Part shown: one piece after another, positions 11,104 through 22,641 of the stretch | Layout of the letters: each line of letters opens with the position of its first letter | Position numbering within the stretch: the first letter of the stretch is position 1 | NCBI GenBank assembly: GCA_963920635.1 | Contig: OY987306.1 | Coordinates: forward strand, 14,154,001-14,218,000 | From: Pseudeuparius sepicola | Taxonomy: Eukaryota > Arthropoda > Insecta > Coleoptera > Anthribidae | Reading direction: 5' to 3' | Length of the DNA stretch: 64,000 nt | Translations under genes and position numbers: made by a program | Notes under the pieces: generated by a model | What the model was told of the DNA's origin: nothing | Databases searched by the model: none | The model's input: only the letters and a program-made list of their open reading frames with translations

Positions 11104-14100
11104 TAGTCAGCTTGTGGCTACGTCAGTTTGCAATGGCGGCGTCCACTCCGCCGTGAAACAGAAAGGAAAACCAATTTAGTCACCCCAACCAGGCACTACA
11201 ATAAAAATACTTCACCAAAAACAATTAACCCGTATTACCGATCAAATTCGCGAATATTCTAGACCAAAATGCTAAAAGCAAACGAGAAAAAATTTAGAAA
11301 CGGCGACTGCCACTAGACAGTGCCTATCAGTTCGAGAGCGAAACTAAAAAAGGGAAGAGGCGCGCTACGCCGTTCGATTCATTCTATACAACCGGGGTAC
11401 ATAAAAAAATGCAGCCAATAAGAATCGAGCTGCCGGAGTCAATTGACGGTCTGTTTCAAATGATTCTCTTTACTTGTATATTAAATAATAACAAAACGAA
11501 TGCTATTATTTTTAAAGCAATTTAACATACTTACTTCTACTTCAATCTGTTCGTAAATATTTACACAATAAATTCCACTGTCTGTTTTAACAAATAACGT
11601 AAACAAATCGAAGTTTTTGCGCGTTGCGCTACCTACCACAGGAGGTCGCTGGCGGTACTCTCGAGAAGTTAAATTCATTTATAAATTAAAATATCAACAA
11701 TTTAACAAGAAAATGTAAGCTGTACCATCCTATAATCGGTACGCATTCTTAGTTTATGCCTGTCTGGATTGAAGTAAAACGTTGTAACGGTTTTCTTGGA
11801 ATTTACAAAAATCTAAAAACCTCCAAATTATCCATTTCCATTTATATCGTTGGAATCGGGCAATCGTAGATTTCAAAAATATATATATTCCATCTTTTTA
11901 AAACTGAATTTGTCGCCTTTCTTAGAGAGCGCCTGTCAATACTACATGCTCCATCATGATATTTTTTGTTTTATTTTGTTACATTTTGTTACCAGCTAAA
12001 AATAAAATAATTGAAAGTTTGAAGTATGTCTTATTATAAAATAGAACGTAATTATGAAAATATTCCATGGCTGACTATGTGAAAATTAAAAAAAAAATAA
12101 GAAAATTAGCCATAGCTATTTTATTTTTTATAATAACTATGCCGAGTATTATATTTTTGCAAGCTCAAAAAATGGCCGATTTGATAAGGCCACAGCTAAC
12201 TATGGTTTACATTTAAAAAAACACAAGTTTATGTCATATCTCCAAAATCACAAACAACATAACAAATTGGATAAGATTATCTTATTTAGCCCAAAATTAT
12301 CTATAATTTTCGTCTCTACAGTTTTCCTGTATAATCAGAAATAACGGAGCTACAGAGATCTGATGAAATAGCAAAAAATCACTCTTTTCAAAATATCTAG
12401 TGAGCCATGAACTTTTTTAAAAATCCATAAGGGGCATTAGATTGAGCATTCAAAACTGCAATTCTTTCTCCATTTAACCTTTGTTCTAGCTCTGCTAGTT
12501 TCCGAGATCCCCATAGTGGGCATCGAAAAAAACTCACCCTGTTTATTATGTCTTATTTTATTTATTATTTTATGTTACCCACCCCAATTCAAACAATTCG
12601 GTTGAACCAAACCGGAGTCAAGGTTTATCCGCCCTTCTCACCTCTATTCGAAAAGCAAGAGCAAAAAATCCTTAACAAAAATTGTTCAGAATTTGCTGAA
12701 GAGTGCAATGATTTCCAGCGATTTTTCGTGACTCAGTGGCGGCTTCTCTAAGCAGGCAGGGCAGGCAGTGCCTGCTCAGCAACATAAATAAATACACCAT
12801 TATTTTTAATAATTATTATGCCTATAAAATATTTAAGGGTGCCTACTTACTTTTTGCGAATTATATTACAACTAAACGCTCTAGCCGGTCACTTTTAATC
12901 TCGCTGTGTATTGTATGGGTGGTTGCCTGACTGATGGTGACGTGCGTCAAGGCAGGCAGATCTGATTTTGCCTTCGGGGAATATGAAGTTCGTTACAAAG
13001 AAATTTATATTTTGCGTTAAAATTTCGCTAAGAGCATTTTTGGAGCTTATATTTAGCTCTCTTATGATTATACTGGCGAAAGCATATATTTGTTTTGCAT
13101 TTTAATTGAGAAAATTCAGAAAAATAACTCCCGTGCAGTGGACCTAATCCGAGAAATTCTAATACAAATAAAATAAGAAGGTGTTCATAAAGTACTTAAA
13201 TTTCAATATATATTTAACATATTTATGAGTTCAAGATTATTGTAAAGAATTGAAATTGGGATAAATAGTAAAGAAGAGTTCGACTTTTTCGATAGCAAAT
13301 CTCAATTCAAGTTGCCTGCTTGGTGGCTGGCGGCTGGCTTCTACGCGAGGGCGTGGGATTGGAAACAGATCATTGAGCGTTATATCAATATTTCCACGAA
13401 TTATGCGTAATTTTAGGACGAAGTTTTAAATCATTTTGCTTCAAGCAGAAATAGGCATATTTATAGAATGTTACTTTCAAAACTGTATCAAAAAAGTATT
13501 TAGGTAGTACCTACCTACTATAATACCTATTATGTTCCACACTGTTTACCTATGTGTCAGGGGATTTTATATCAGATTTCCTCAAACATAGTAACTCAGA
13601 TCGTTATAAAAAGTTTTGCTTTTTGCTTGCAAAAAAGTGAGATTTGAACAGCAAAAAATAAAAAAATGTGAAATTTCTTCATGGAACACAACCATTTTTG
13701 TTTTAGTCTGTTATTACAGCAAACCTCAAAATACTCAAAATTTTGTTTTAAGAATTACAGGGGGCAGTACTAGTAATAAATTTGGTACTGACAATTCAAA
13801 TTAAAAAAGTGCCAGTTGACACAACAGTCCCTAACATCGAAGAATGAAAATAGTTCTGCCTATTTCTAATAATTGATCTGCTAGTTGGCGTGTGCTTACG
13901 TGGGAGTTTTCTATAACTGACATCAAAACGTTAAATTCGTTGTCTTCATTGGTGGCACTCTTTTTCTGTATTTTTTGAATAGTTGACGCATCCAGTATTG
14001 ACAAATCTATCTAACAGTTCTTGAAAAGGGTTGCCGCCGATCAGGATAACGTACCTTGTACATTCGGCTATTTAATTGTATTGGCTATATATGCAATACC

Positions 14101-14119
14101 AAATTTTAACAAAAAAATA
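11104..14119. other. No recognisable gene
   Basis: About 3 kb with no protein I recognise. A G+C-richer patch lies at ~11100-11400. A phrase CAGTGGCGGCTTCTC at ~12733-12747, near palindromic CAGGCAGTGCCTG, looks like a hAT-type terminus, but no partner end was found. Scattered TAGGTACCTACC-like words are typical of several insect genomes. Confidence 0.3.
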
Positions 14120-14791
14120 TACAGGGAGTTCCATTCTGCAAGGTGTCAAAGTTTAGCAAAATAGGAATTTAAAAAGCATCTGGCGAGTCCAGTATGCCAT
14201 GGAATTACTTCGAAACAGTTGAATGATAAAGAGGATCACTCAATGTGTTGATGCGCAAAGATCCAATAAAAAATATACAAGGTGTTCCTCTCTGTGCCAA
14301 CTCAAAATGCTGAATTTTTGAAACTTTATATGCGCCAAAAATTAAGTACCTATATCAAAACCACCCCAGAGATTACAAACGAATTAAAAAGTAAAAAATA
14401 CAGAAGCCTGCCAGTCAGAAAGTCGGTATGAGTTATGGTGGCTGGTGAGCCACAACAGGAAATGCACAGGAAAGGTATCATCTTAGATTCCTAGTAACTT
14501 TGTTGAGAAAATTGAAATTGTTTTTTTATTTGTTGGTTGCCATTTTACATAAAAATAAATTACTTTGTGTTTATTATTATTTTTTCCATAATTCCAGAGC
14601 ATTTTTGACCCGTATAAAGTTTCGTAAAAATTCAGGATTTTGAGATTGTCCAGAGAAAAATATCCTCTATATTTCTGTATTGACTCTTTACACACCAACA
14701 CCTTTCTAGGACCTGTTGAGCAGCCAACTGTTTTGAAGTAATTCCATGGCACACTTGAACTTTGGCATTCTGCAGAATGGGATTCCCTGTA
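14120..14791. mobile_element. TACAGGG-ended inverted-repeat element
   Basis: Left end TACAGGGAGTTCCATTCTGC at 14120 and right end GCAGAATGGGATTCCCTGTA at 14791 are inverted and flanked by TA. The inverted match resumes inward around CCATGGAATTACTTC and AACAGTTG. The interior contains the dispersed segment also seen at ~1925-2060. Non-coding. TA flanks and TACAGGG ends fit a Tc1/mariner-type MITE. Confidence 0.6.
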
Positions 14792-15267
14792 TATCTATTT
14801 TTTGTTCAAATTTAGTATGTTAGGGTTTTGGTGTGTGGTGTCAGATTTTAAATAAAAAAAATGCCTAATATGATTTTTCGAAAAACGTACCCCTTTAAAA
14901 AATAGCAGCAGGCCAGGATTTCGCGGCAGTGCCAAACCAATAGTTCCCAAATGAAGACCTTTCAGGAACATATCTATAAAAAAATTACCCCGTTCAATTC
15001 TCCAGCCTACTTCGATTTTCAGGGGTGTTAAAATGAATATCAAACAGTTTTACTTGTAAAAGTTGTTTCTTTTTCAATTTTAAGTAAGTGTACCAAATTT
15101 GAACGCTCTAGTAAAGGATTCAGTTTTTTGCCAATTTTTAATATTTATGAAATTTCCGAAGTTTATATCACTAGCTTTATCATTAATTTTTTTTATTACT
15201 AATTACCGACAAGAATAGGTATTTTTCAAAAGAAAATGATATTAACGCTTTAAAATTCAGTTATGTT

Positions 15268-15440
15268 TATAGGATCAAACGACTTACCTTAAGGAAGTTC
15301 GATCCGAATTGTGCAAGCATCCCTGTTCTACAAAATAACAGTGTAGTATATACATTTTTATGTGTCAGCCACCGGTTTTAAAGTGGAAAAAAACCCTTTC
15401 CACTCCTCGCCGCTCGCCGGTATTCAGTATCAGTATACCT
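15268..15440. repeat. DIRS right inverted terminal repeat
   Basis: Sequence 15310-15440 (CATCCCTGTTCTACAAAATA onward to the CGCCGCTCGCCGG block) is the near-perfect reverse complement of 20280-20405. The outermost ~50 bp (GATCAAACGACTTACCTTAA onward) is unique to this end and reappears inverted in the internal complementary region. Confidence 0.8.
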
Positions 15441-15494
15441 GTGGAGGTTTGATTGTCATTATTAAGGGTGGGATATATGTTACTTTGAGGGAGG

Positions 15495-15610
15495 GTGATT
15501 TTGTAGAACAGGGATGCTTGCACAATTCGGATCGAACTGCCTTAAGGTAAGTCGTTTGATCCTATAATTGTGCAACGCATCCCTGTTCTACAAAATAACA
15601 GTGTAGATGT
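15495..15610. repeat. DIRS internal complementary region
   Basis: This stretch joins the complement of the right outer edge (GTAGAACAGGGATGCTTGCA to TCGTTTGATCCTAT) directly to the complement of the left outer edge (AATTGTGCAACGCATCCCTG). The junction at ~15566 corresponds to the point where the two element ends would abut in a circular intermediate. This arrangement is diagnostic for DIRS1-like elements. Confidence 0.8.
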
Positions 15611-15722
15611 TCAGATTTTTGCAATGACAATCAGTGATACATATTATGTATAGAAATATAAGTATATTTCCTAGGTTATGTACAAAAATAGCAAGCTTCA
15701 AAATGATTACATAATTATATAA

Positions 15723-15995
15723 CATACTATGTGTGATAAAATAATAATTATAATACATATCAAAGTATTTTTAATTTGTAAAAATATATAAGTAATCTAA
15801 GCATATAAAGTTAATAAGTAATATAACAATTAATTTTATTATAGGAAAATCTTGTATATCATACTATGTGTGATAATAATTATAATACATATCAAAGTAT
15901 TTGTAATTTGTAAATATATATATAGGTAATCGAAGCATATAAACTTAGTAATATAACAATTAATTTTATTATAGGAAAATCTTGTATATTAAAGT
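15723..15995. repeat. Two-copy tandem repeat, ~137 bp
   Basis: CATACTATGTGTGAT recurs at 15723 and 15860, followed in both by TAATACATATCAAAGTATTT and a shared tail to ATAGGAAAATCTTGTATAT. It lies between the recombinase stop codon and the internal complementary region, in the DIRS 3' non-coding part. Confidence 0.7.
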
Positions 15996-16069
15996 ATTTA
16001 TTGCATATTTATTGGCAATAGAGTTTTAGTCAATACAAACTTATTTAATATCATTGTTTTATTGTCGCT

Positions 16070-17089
16070 TTAGGTAGTAGTTGAACTATTGTCTATATTT
16101 GTATTACGAATGATACCTTCCGCGAAGGAACTAGAGTTAGGTTCCAAAACGGGTCTGTTATAAAACAAATTAAATACGTTTGACTTAGGAGTCCAGCCTG
16201 CAGTTTTACGAATAGTTTCTATGTCCACTCCTGCTCTCAGTGCTGCCGAAGTGGAAGCGTGCCTTGTGCTATGACTGGTGAATATGTCTGTGTTTATCCC
16301 GCTTTGTGTAAGAGTTTGTTTTATCCATCGCGAAATCGTTTGCGATGAGGCTGCATGATGCGGTTTTTTAAAAGTAAGTATAACATTTTTGTTTGAACTT
16401 ATGCGGAAATCTGCTGTTATTTGGAGGTAATGCATTAGAGTTGTAGCTGTGCATAAGCCTGGTTTTTCTCGAAAAAATGGTAATGTTATAATAGGTTGAT
16501 GTCTATTAGGTGCTGATGCATTTTTTTGACGTTTATTGTGATTTTTTTCTTCAGTAATGATTATATCATCGATGTCGATTTTTGTCCATGTCTGTACTCT
16601 TTGAGCAGTGGTCAAGGCTAGCAATGTTACTAGTTTGCAAGTTAGCTGTTTAAGTTCCAAGTTTTCAAGTGGAAATTGTTTTTCCAAAAATTCTAAGACT
16701 GGGCTAGGATCCCAAATATTGTCGTGTTTTGGAAAAACTGGATTTTTTCGAAAGAACCCCTTAAGAAATCTCTTTAATAATTCCTTTTCCTGACTAGAAA
16801 TTGTAACAATAAACATTAATGCCGATCTGTGAGAATTTAATGTGTTATATGTGCATTTAGTCTGGGCCTCGTCGCTTAGAAAATTAAGGACCGCATTTTC
16901 CTTAGGCTTGCTTATGCTTATTTTATTTTGTTGACAAAATTTCCACCATTTTAAGAACGTTGTGTTGTATTGCCGCAATGTATTTTCGCTTATAGAGGAA
17001 ATTATAGTTTCTACAGCGTTAGGTGGAGTGCCTCGTTCTAAAAGTGCTTGCCTGATAATTTTGCGACTGCCAGGATAAGGGTTGGCCAC
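16070..17089 (-). CDS. DIRS tyrosine recombinase
   Basis: A 339-residue intact frame. It has the lambda-integrase-fold catalytic set: Arg164 in TTAQRVQTW, the HSTRHAS block with His273 and Arg276, Trp299 in the AGW position, and the nucleophile Tyr310 in LFYNRPV. The N-terminal ~130 residues are the SAM-like core-binding part (ENTLRQYNTTFLKWW). It would integrate the circular DNA copy of the element without a target-site duplication. Its start overlaps the end of the RT/RNase H frame by 52 nt, typical of compact DIRS elements. It is the only undamaged gene of the element. Confidence 0.85.
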   Translation of the reverse strand: MANPYPGSRKIIRQALLERGTPPNAVETIISSISENTLRQYNTTFLKWWKFCQQNKISISKPKENAVLNFLSDEAQTKCTYNTLNSHRSALMFIVTISSQEKELLKRFLKGFFRKNPVFPKHDNIWDPSPVLEFLEKQFPLENLELKQLTCKLVTLLALTTAQRVQTWTKIDIDDIIITEEKNHNKRQKNASAPNRHQPIITLPFFREKPGLCTATTLMHYLQITADFRISSNKNVILTFKKPHHAASSQTISRWIKQTLTQSGINTDIFTSHSTRHASTSAALRAGVDIETIRKTAGWTPKSNVFNLFYNRPVLEPNSSSFAEGIIRNTNIDNSSTTT

Positions 17090-18928
17090 AGTGGATGAGG
17101 CGTCCTAAAGGGAGAAAATAATAGACATTTATCTGGACCAAATGTTAATATGTTGGAAACACATACTTTTTGGAACAAGGGGTACCAATTTTGGCTTTTC
17201 CATTTTGGTACTACTAAGATTCCTTCAGCCTTATCTTTTATAATTTTATTTAATACTTTTGGGATTAAACAAAAAGGAGGGAATGCGTAGAATTTTATGT
17301 CTGCCCACGCTGTTGTGAATGCGTCTACTTTGTATGAGTTTGGGTCTCTATGCCAAGATATATATTTTTTGCATTTTGTGTTTGTTTTATTGGCAAAGAG
17401 ATCGATATCTGGGGGACCGAAGTAGGATACTATTATTTGAAATATTTCAGAATTAAGTGAAAATTCTTGAAAAATGTTTGTTATCCTTGACGCATGGTCA
17501 GCTACAGCGTTTTCTTTAGAACTAATATATGACGCGAATATCCAAATATTTCTAGTTTCGCACCAGTGCCAAATTTTTTCGCTTGCTTCATTCAAAGATT
17601 TAAAACGAATTCTCCCCATTTTATTAATATAGGAGATGGCTGTAGAATTATCAATTCTTAATAAGATATTGATATTTCTTTTCTCTTTTGCGAAGGATTT
17701 TAATCCGTTTTCGGCAGCCATAAGTTCTAAGCAATTTATGTTAAGTGTTTTTTCCTTGTTGTTCCAAAAACCATGTGTGGTTTCTTTCTTATTATATGCT
17801 CCCCATCCTGTTGGGGAGGCGTCTGAAAATATTTCTAAGTCATATTTATTTGCCTTAAATTCTTTTTTGAGACTTTTTATATTTTTAAGCCACCACGATA
17901 AAGTATTTTTTAGTTCGGTAGAGATAGACATATTTTGGTTGTAGTCTCCTTTATGATATTGTAACGCAAGAGTTTTCGCTCTTTCTAGATTTTTTGTATG
18001 TAGCCACCCGTATTTAGAAGCGGGGCACACGGATACAAGGGTGCCGATAAGTTTTGCAAAATCTCTTACTTTGCAAGTATTTTTCCTGAAATACTTTTGT
18101 AATAGATTGACTATTGTGTCCGTTTTTTCCTTGGGTAAGGTCATAGAAAGATCTTGTGTGTTGAAAATGAAACCTAGAAACTTAATCGACCTAGTGGGTA
18201 CGAGTGGGCTTTTACTTGCATTGAGTATGAACCCTAGTTTGTTTAACAGTTTAATGGAGGTGTATATGTTTTCTTGACAGTCTTTTTCCGTTTCCCCTAC
18301 TAGTAAAATATCGTCTAAATATATGACGGATAAATATCCTTGTGAGCGTAGTTTTTGTACAACTGGTTTCATAACTTTAGTGAATATATATGGGGCGGTA
18401 CTTAATCCAAAAGGTAGGCATTGAAATTCGTAAGTGTTTCCCGTATAAATAAATCTTAGATATTTTTATAAGAAAGTAAGCATCTTGAAGATCTATATTG
18501 GCCATATAATAGTCTTTAAATAGTAAATGTTGAGCAGACCTGTAGTCTTCCAGCTTGAAATGTGGTGGATCTAGGAATTTATTAACACTTTTTAAGTTCA
18601 GGATAAACCTGTATTTGCCATTTGGCTTTTTTCTTAGAAAAAATGGAGAAATAAATTCTCCATTTTTTGGTTTACACTTTTTAATTGCACCACAAGCTAG
18701 AAGGTGTTTAATTACTTCTTTATATTTGGGAAATTCCTTGTTGGGAATCTGTTTTTCAATGGGTTTTATTTTTTTAATTGGTGTTTTGTTAAACGGTATT
18801 TTGTAACCTTTGATTATATTTAGGATGTTTTTATCGGTTGTTATTTTCCGCCATTGTTTAGCATAAAGCTGCAGGCGACCCGCCATATTAGGACTTACCC
18901 CTAGTTCCTTGTTGGGTATTGCCTCCAA
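17038..18928 (-). pseudogene. DIRS reverse transcriptase-RNase H, one frameshift
   Basis: Two adjacent frames. The N-terminal piece (18928-18377) carries RT fingers/palm motifs (FFLRKKPNGKYRFILNLK, ANIDLQDAYFLI). The C-terminal piece (18372-17038, 444 residues) carries the catalytic YLDD at residues ~18-21, then RNase H with FSDASPTGWGAY, CLELMAAE, RIDNSTAI and AVADHASR. A C-terminal extension contains DIDLFANKTNTK. A frameshift near 18465 separates the pieces just after DAYFLI. The other catalytic motifs are present. The ATG at 18372 is internal and not a true start. It overlaps gag by ~28 nt and the recombinase by 52 nt. Confidence 0.8.
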
Positions 18929-20221
18929 TTGTTTCTCCTCTCTCCTCTCCCTCTCCCGCTCTGTGCGTAATTGCCTCTCATCGATGGGTTTGCTATTGGA
19001 GTTTTCATTCGTGCTTTGTAAGTAAGACGCTTGAAGTTTAAATCTTGCCTTTGGTTAATTTGAGTGTTATATGTACGGGATGTACTAGGTTTCTGTTGTC
19101 GTAATTCCCTGCTTGATTTCTCTAGCTCTTTGGCGTCCTTGCATCGCGTGGCTAGTTTTTCACCAAAAAGATATTTATCTATCGGTGCTTCTTCGACAAC
19201 TTGTTTTCGTTGAGCGTTTAAGGTAGGAGATATTATAAATCTCCTATGTTGGGACAGTTTATACTGAACGTTACACAATATTTTTGTGGTGTCTGCTAAA
19301 ATTTTTACTTCTCCTGGTGATGGGTTATTGTCGTTGGATAAATAGGAGTTCAAAGGAACTGACAAAACACAAACAGCAGTTGCTATCATGTTTTGAATTT
19401 TTGAAATGTACTCATCTGATCTATTAGCCGTTTTGGATAAAATGGTTTGGACCTCTTTGTTTAAAATTGGCGCGCCCAGAATATCACAGTTTTCAGGAAG
19501 TCGATATTCGGCGCAGGTGCGTTTTATTTCTTCCTTGTCTACTCCGTTGCATATAAAGTTTTCCCATCTTTTGACAAGCTCTTCGTGTAAGGGATTTCCT
19601 CTTTTTTCTTGTGTTTTTGGATCATCTCCTAATAATTCTATTACCGAAGAACTACTGCAGGGTTCTGGGTGTTCGTTGGAAGGAGTTGGACTCCTTGAGC
19701 TTGGAAAGCATTATTATTAGAGAAACGTGTTGGGGATGGCGTCGAGCCACGGCTTGAATTAGTAGACCACCTGCCCTGCTCCTCACCGCTGTCTGCATAA
19801 TCTAAAAGTGTTTACTTTTATGTTTTTCGGGAGTATGATATTTTCGAAATTAGGGAGAGGTTAAAATAGTAAGTGCGGCATCAACCACCTTGCTATACTT
19901 TGATACAGAGATTTTACAACATTTTACATGAACAACAAAAAGTATGTTCTATTGGCCTGGCATAAAGCCAGTATTTGTTATTATATATTTAAGCATGCTG
20001 CATGGAGCCGCATCTTATTATTATTATGGTTTAAATATTTCCATTGGTTTTTATATAATTAAATGTAACCGGCATACAACCGAGACATTTTAGTTCAAAG
20101 TAATGTTGCATAAAACAACATTACTTTACTTACTTTGAGTTTTGGAAACGTCGAGCATTCTTTCTAGCCTCCGAATCTTTGATTTTAGTTCTTTGTACTT
20201 TCTGCTGCGTTTTTTCCCCAT
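18901..20221 (-). pseudogene. gag: DIRS gag-like gene, probably spliced, one frameshift
   Basis: The best-supported part, 19389-18901, has FLFGEKL followed by a Lys/Arg-rich helical stretch and an R/G-rich tail (SGRGRGERRNN) typical of DIRS Gag. The same frame extends upstream, stop-free, to ~19710 without an ATG. A shifted frame (ADSGEEQGRW) continues to 19801. An upstream short exon starts MGKKRSRKYKELK at 20221 and ends at a consensus donor GTAAGT (from 20133). An acceptor CTTTTAG ends at 19802. Reading phase matches across this 332-nt candidate intron. One frameshift lies at ~19650-19700. The intron is predicted from sequence only. Confidence 0.65.
19802..20133 (-). other. Predicted intron in DIRS gag
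   Basis: Minus-strand donor GTAAGTAAAG begins at 20133 and acceptor ...CTTTTAG ends at 19802. The upstream exon ends in phase 1 and the downstream exon begins with two bases that restore the ADSGEEQGRW frame. Without splicing the small basic N-terminal exon ends after a few more codons. Confidence 0.5.
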
Positions 20222-20279
20222 TTTCGTGTGTTTTTTGCTGCGCGCCTCGAAGTAGGTGCGGCTCGACCGACACAGAAAA

Positions 20280-20412
20280 GTATACCGATACTGAATACCG
20301 GCGAGCGGCGAGGAGTGGAAAGGGTTTTTTTCCACTTTAAAAACTGTGGCTGACACATACAAATGTATATACTACACTGTTATTTTGTAGAACAGGGATG
20401 CATTGCACAATT
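20280..20412. repeat. DIRS left inverted terminal repeat
   Basis: Reverse complement of 15310-15440, including the GGCGAGCGGCGAGGAGTGGA block. The outer edge (GCATTGCACAATT ending at 20412) is reproduced in the internal complementary region at ~15566-15590. Confidence 0.8.
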
Positions 20413-20738
20413 GCTGCAAAGTTGATGTACCGTCTAGCATTTAGGGTATAAATTTAGTTACATTACGTTTCCCAGTTCTAAATTAATGCCAAAAATAATA
20501 TATTAAAATATCATGAAACTATTTTATCTCTCTAAGCAAAATTCTTGACTTTTATGGAACAAATAACTATTACCTTATTCGGTTTAATTTCAGATTAATC
20601 GATATTGATGAGTAGGCTATGGAGAGAATTGAAGCAATTTGTTTTTATTTGACAGTTTAATACACTTGAAACAGAGAAAGGTAAAAGTGTTGACTGTACA
20701 AGACAAAATTTAAATTATTGTTTTAATATGGAGAAAAC

Positions 20739-20990
20739 ATGACATATCGACAAGTTGCTGAAATTTTTAATGCACGATATCCGGAAAAAATGTACGTAAC
20801 TCGACTATGAGTAGAATTTTACTAAAATTTAAAAGTGCAGGTTCATCTTTAAATATTTTTAAAAAACCTCACAACCCTTGGAAAAATACTTAAAAATTGC
20901 GACATAATGTTTGTTTAGGCGTGGCACAACATGAAGAATAAAGTATTTCCCAAATTAGCAGAAGAATGAACGTTTTAAAATTTCGTTACG
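20739..20990 (+). pseudogene. Mariner/Tc1-like transposase N-terminal remnant
   Basis: The frame from ATG 20739 reads MTYRQVAEIFNARYPEKM, the first helix-turn-helix of Tc1/mariner-type transposases. After a frame change, phrases like SRILLKFKSAGSS and, further on, SISQISRRMNV match the second helix-turn-helix region. No DDE domain follows; the errantivirus-like element begins at 21079. It is a decayed fragment. Confidence 0.5.
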
Positions 20991-21078
20991 CTCAAGCTGA
21001 ATGCCTAGTCCTCGATGCACAGGTCTCTACAAGTTGAACGCTAATGATGGTTTTCTTTTAATATATTTTCACAACGTG

Positions 21079-21232
21079 AGTTAAATAACTGTCGAACGCA
21101 AACGTCTTTTTAAAAATAAACGGTTTATTCGCAAGACTTATATAAACTAAAATTGTTTACAATGCAAAAAGGTAATTTTGATTACAGTACAATAATTTTG
21201 TGTCGAGTTCGGAAGTTCTGTTCATGTAACTC
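21079..21232 (-). repeat. 3' LTR of errantivirus-like element (shortened)
   Basis: 154 bp, beginning AGTTAAATAACT and ending CATGTAACT. Compared with the other LTR it lacks ~50 bp between GGTTTATTC and AAGACTTATATAA, and it shows a few substitutions. The adjacent internal sequence, read on the minus strand, is purine-rich (GGGATGGAGG), fitting the polypurine tract. Confidence 0.9.
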
Positions 21233-21356
21233 CTCCATCCCTTAGACGGCTACTGAAGGGTCGTAAATAACTGAAGTAGGACAAGTTTGTATGTTCTTTG
21301 TTCGTGGTAAAATAAATTTTTCGTGGAGTTGACGGCCGAAATATGATGAAATAACC

Positions 21357-22632
21357 GATTGGCGGAAAAAAGATCGAAACACAAAAGGTCGAAATTTTAA
21401 AAAATCTCGAAAACAGAAAAGGGAGAATAATCAAAAGATCGAAAAAAAAAAGATAGAAGCACAAAAGGTCGAAACTACAATAGGTCGAATCACAGAAGGT
21501 CGAACCACAAGAGATCGAATCACAAGAAGTCGAATCACAAAATGTCGAATCACAAAGGGTCGAATCACAAAAAGTCGAAACACAAAAGGTCGAATCACAA
21601 AAGGTCGAAATTTTAAAACTCGATATGTACTAATTGGTCTTCAATAATTGAAAGGACCTACATTTTGAGCCCAAAAAGGCAAACTGCACCTAAACGCCGA
21701 TACCAAAGGCTTCTTATTTATAAACGAAAATTATTATTGTCAGTTGTCAGTAGGTACCCATTACTGACTTCAGCTTAGGCCAGAAGTGAACGTCACATTT
21801 TTTTAAACACGCTGTATATTTCGCGGAAAAATATACAGGGTGATTCAAAAACTGTGACGCTCACTTTGGGCCTAAGATTTTTTTGAGACACCCTGTATCT
21901 TTTGCGCAAAAGATACAGGGTGTCTAAAAAAAAAAAATTTGCGCAAAAGATACAGGGTGTCTCAAAAAAAATTTGCCGCAAATATACATGGTGTCTCAAA
22001 AAACTGTGACGCTCACTTCTGGCCTAAGCTGAAGTCAGAGTTGGGTACCTACTGACAATAATTTTCGTTTATACAAAATAAGCTTTTCCTGCTTTTGTGT
22101 TTCGACCTTTTATTTTCGACCTTTGGATTTTCGACTTTTTTCCGCCAATCATCACTTTCAAATTATTGGATACAAATTGGAATTATTTTTTGTCAATTCG
22201 ACTGTTTGTGATTCGACACCTTTTGTGATTCAGTCTTTTGCAGTTTTTATATTTAGTGATTCGACCTCTTGTGTTTCGACCTTTTTTTCCGCCAATCCAC
22301 AATCTTGGTGTTGCCGCGACTCATAATTTTCGATTAGTCGCTAAAAATTATAATTATTGTTTTTATCAATTCGACCTTTTGTACTTCGACCTTTTGTGAT
22401 TCGACATTTTGCGATTCGACCTTTTGTGATTCGACTTTTTGTAATTCGACCTTGTGTGATTCGACCTTTTGTGTTTCGACTTTTTGTAGTTTCGACCTTT
22501 TGCCTTTCCATCTTTTTTGATTCGACCTTTTGTGATTCCACCTTTTGTAGTTTCTATATTTTGTTTTCGACATTTTGTGATTCGGTTGATTGTGATTCGA
22601 CCTTTTGATTTTCGATCTTTTTTCCGCCAACC
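21357..22632. mobile_element. Foldback element built of 15-bp GATTCGACCTTTTGT repeats, 9-bp TSD
   Basis: The two arms (~21357-21640 and ~22085-22632) are inverted arrays of a degenerate 15-bp unit (GGTCGAATCACAAAA on the plus strand in the left arm, its complement in the right arm), more than a dozen units per arm. The ends are TTGGCGGAAAAAAGATCGA and its complement. The flanks carry a perfect 9-bp duplication GAAATAACC (21348-21356 and 22633-22641). Repeat-built arms plus 9-bp TSDs match the Drosophila FB family. The Lys/Ser/Arg-rich frames in the arms are products of the repeat, not genes. It is inserted in the env region of the errantivirus-like element. Confidence 0.85.
21708..22084. mobile_element. 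Inverted-repeat element nested in the foldback loop
   Basis: Left sequence TAAACGAAAATTATTATTGT, then GTCAGTAGGTACCCA and GACTTCAGCTTAGGCC, is repeated inverted at ~22005-22083. The centre holds several GATACAGGGTGTCT words in both orientations, the typical terminus of another MITE family. It is therefore a third level of nesting: MITE in foldback in retroelement. Confidence 0.65.
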
Positions 22633-22641
22633 GAAATAACC

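Larger units (their letters stand above)
15268..20412 (-). mobile_element. DIRS-type tyrosine-recombinase retrotransposon, ~5.1 kb
   Basis: On the minus strand the order is left inverted terminal repeat, gag, RT/RNase H, tyrosine recombinase, internal complementary region, right inverted terminal repeat. This is the hallmark DIRS1 layout (inverted ends plus an internal region complementary to both outer edges), unlike PAT/Ngaro elements with split direct repeats. There are no LTRs, no DDE integrase and no target-site duplication, as expected for recombinase-mediated insertion. Gag and RT each carry a frameshift, while the recombinase frame is intact. I saw no DAM-type methyltransferase domain, which many DIRS elements carry. 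Confidence 0.85.
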
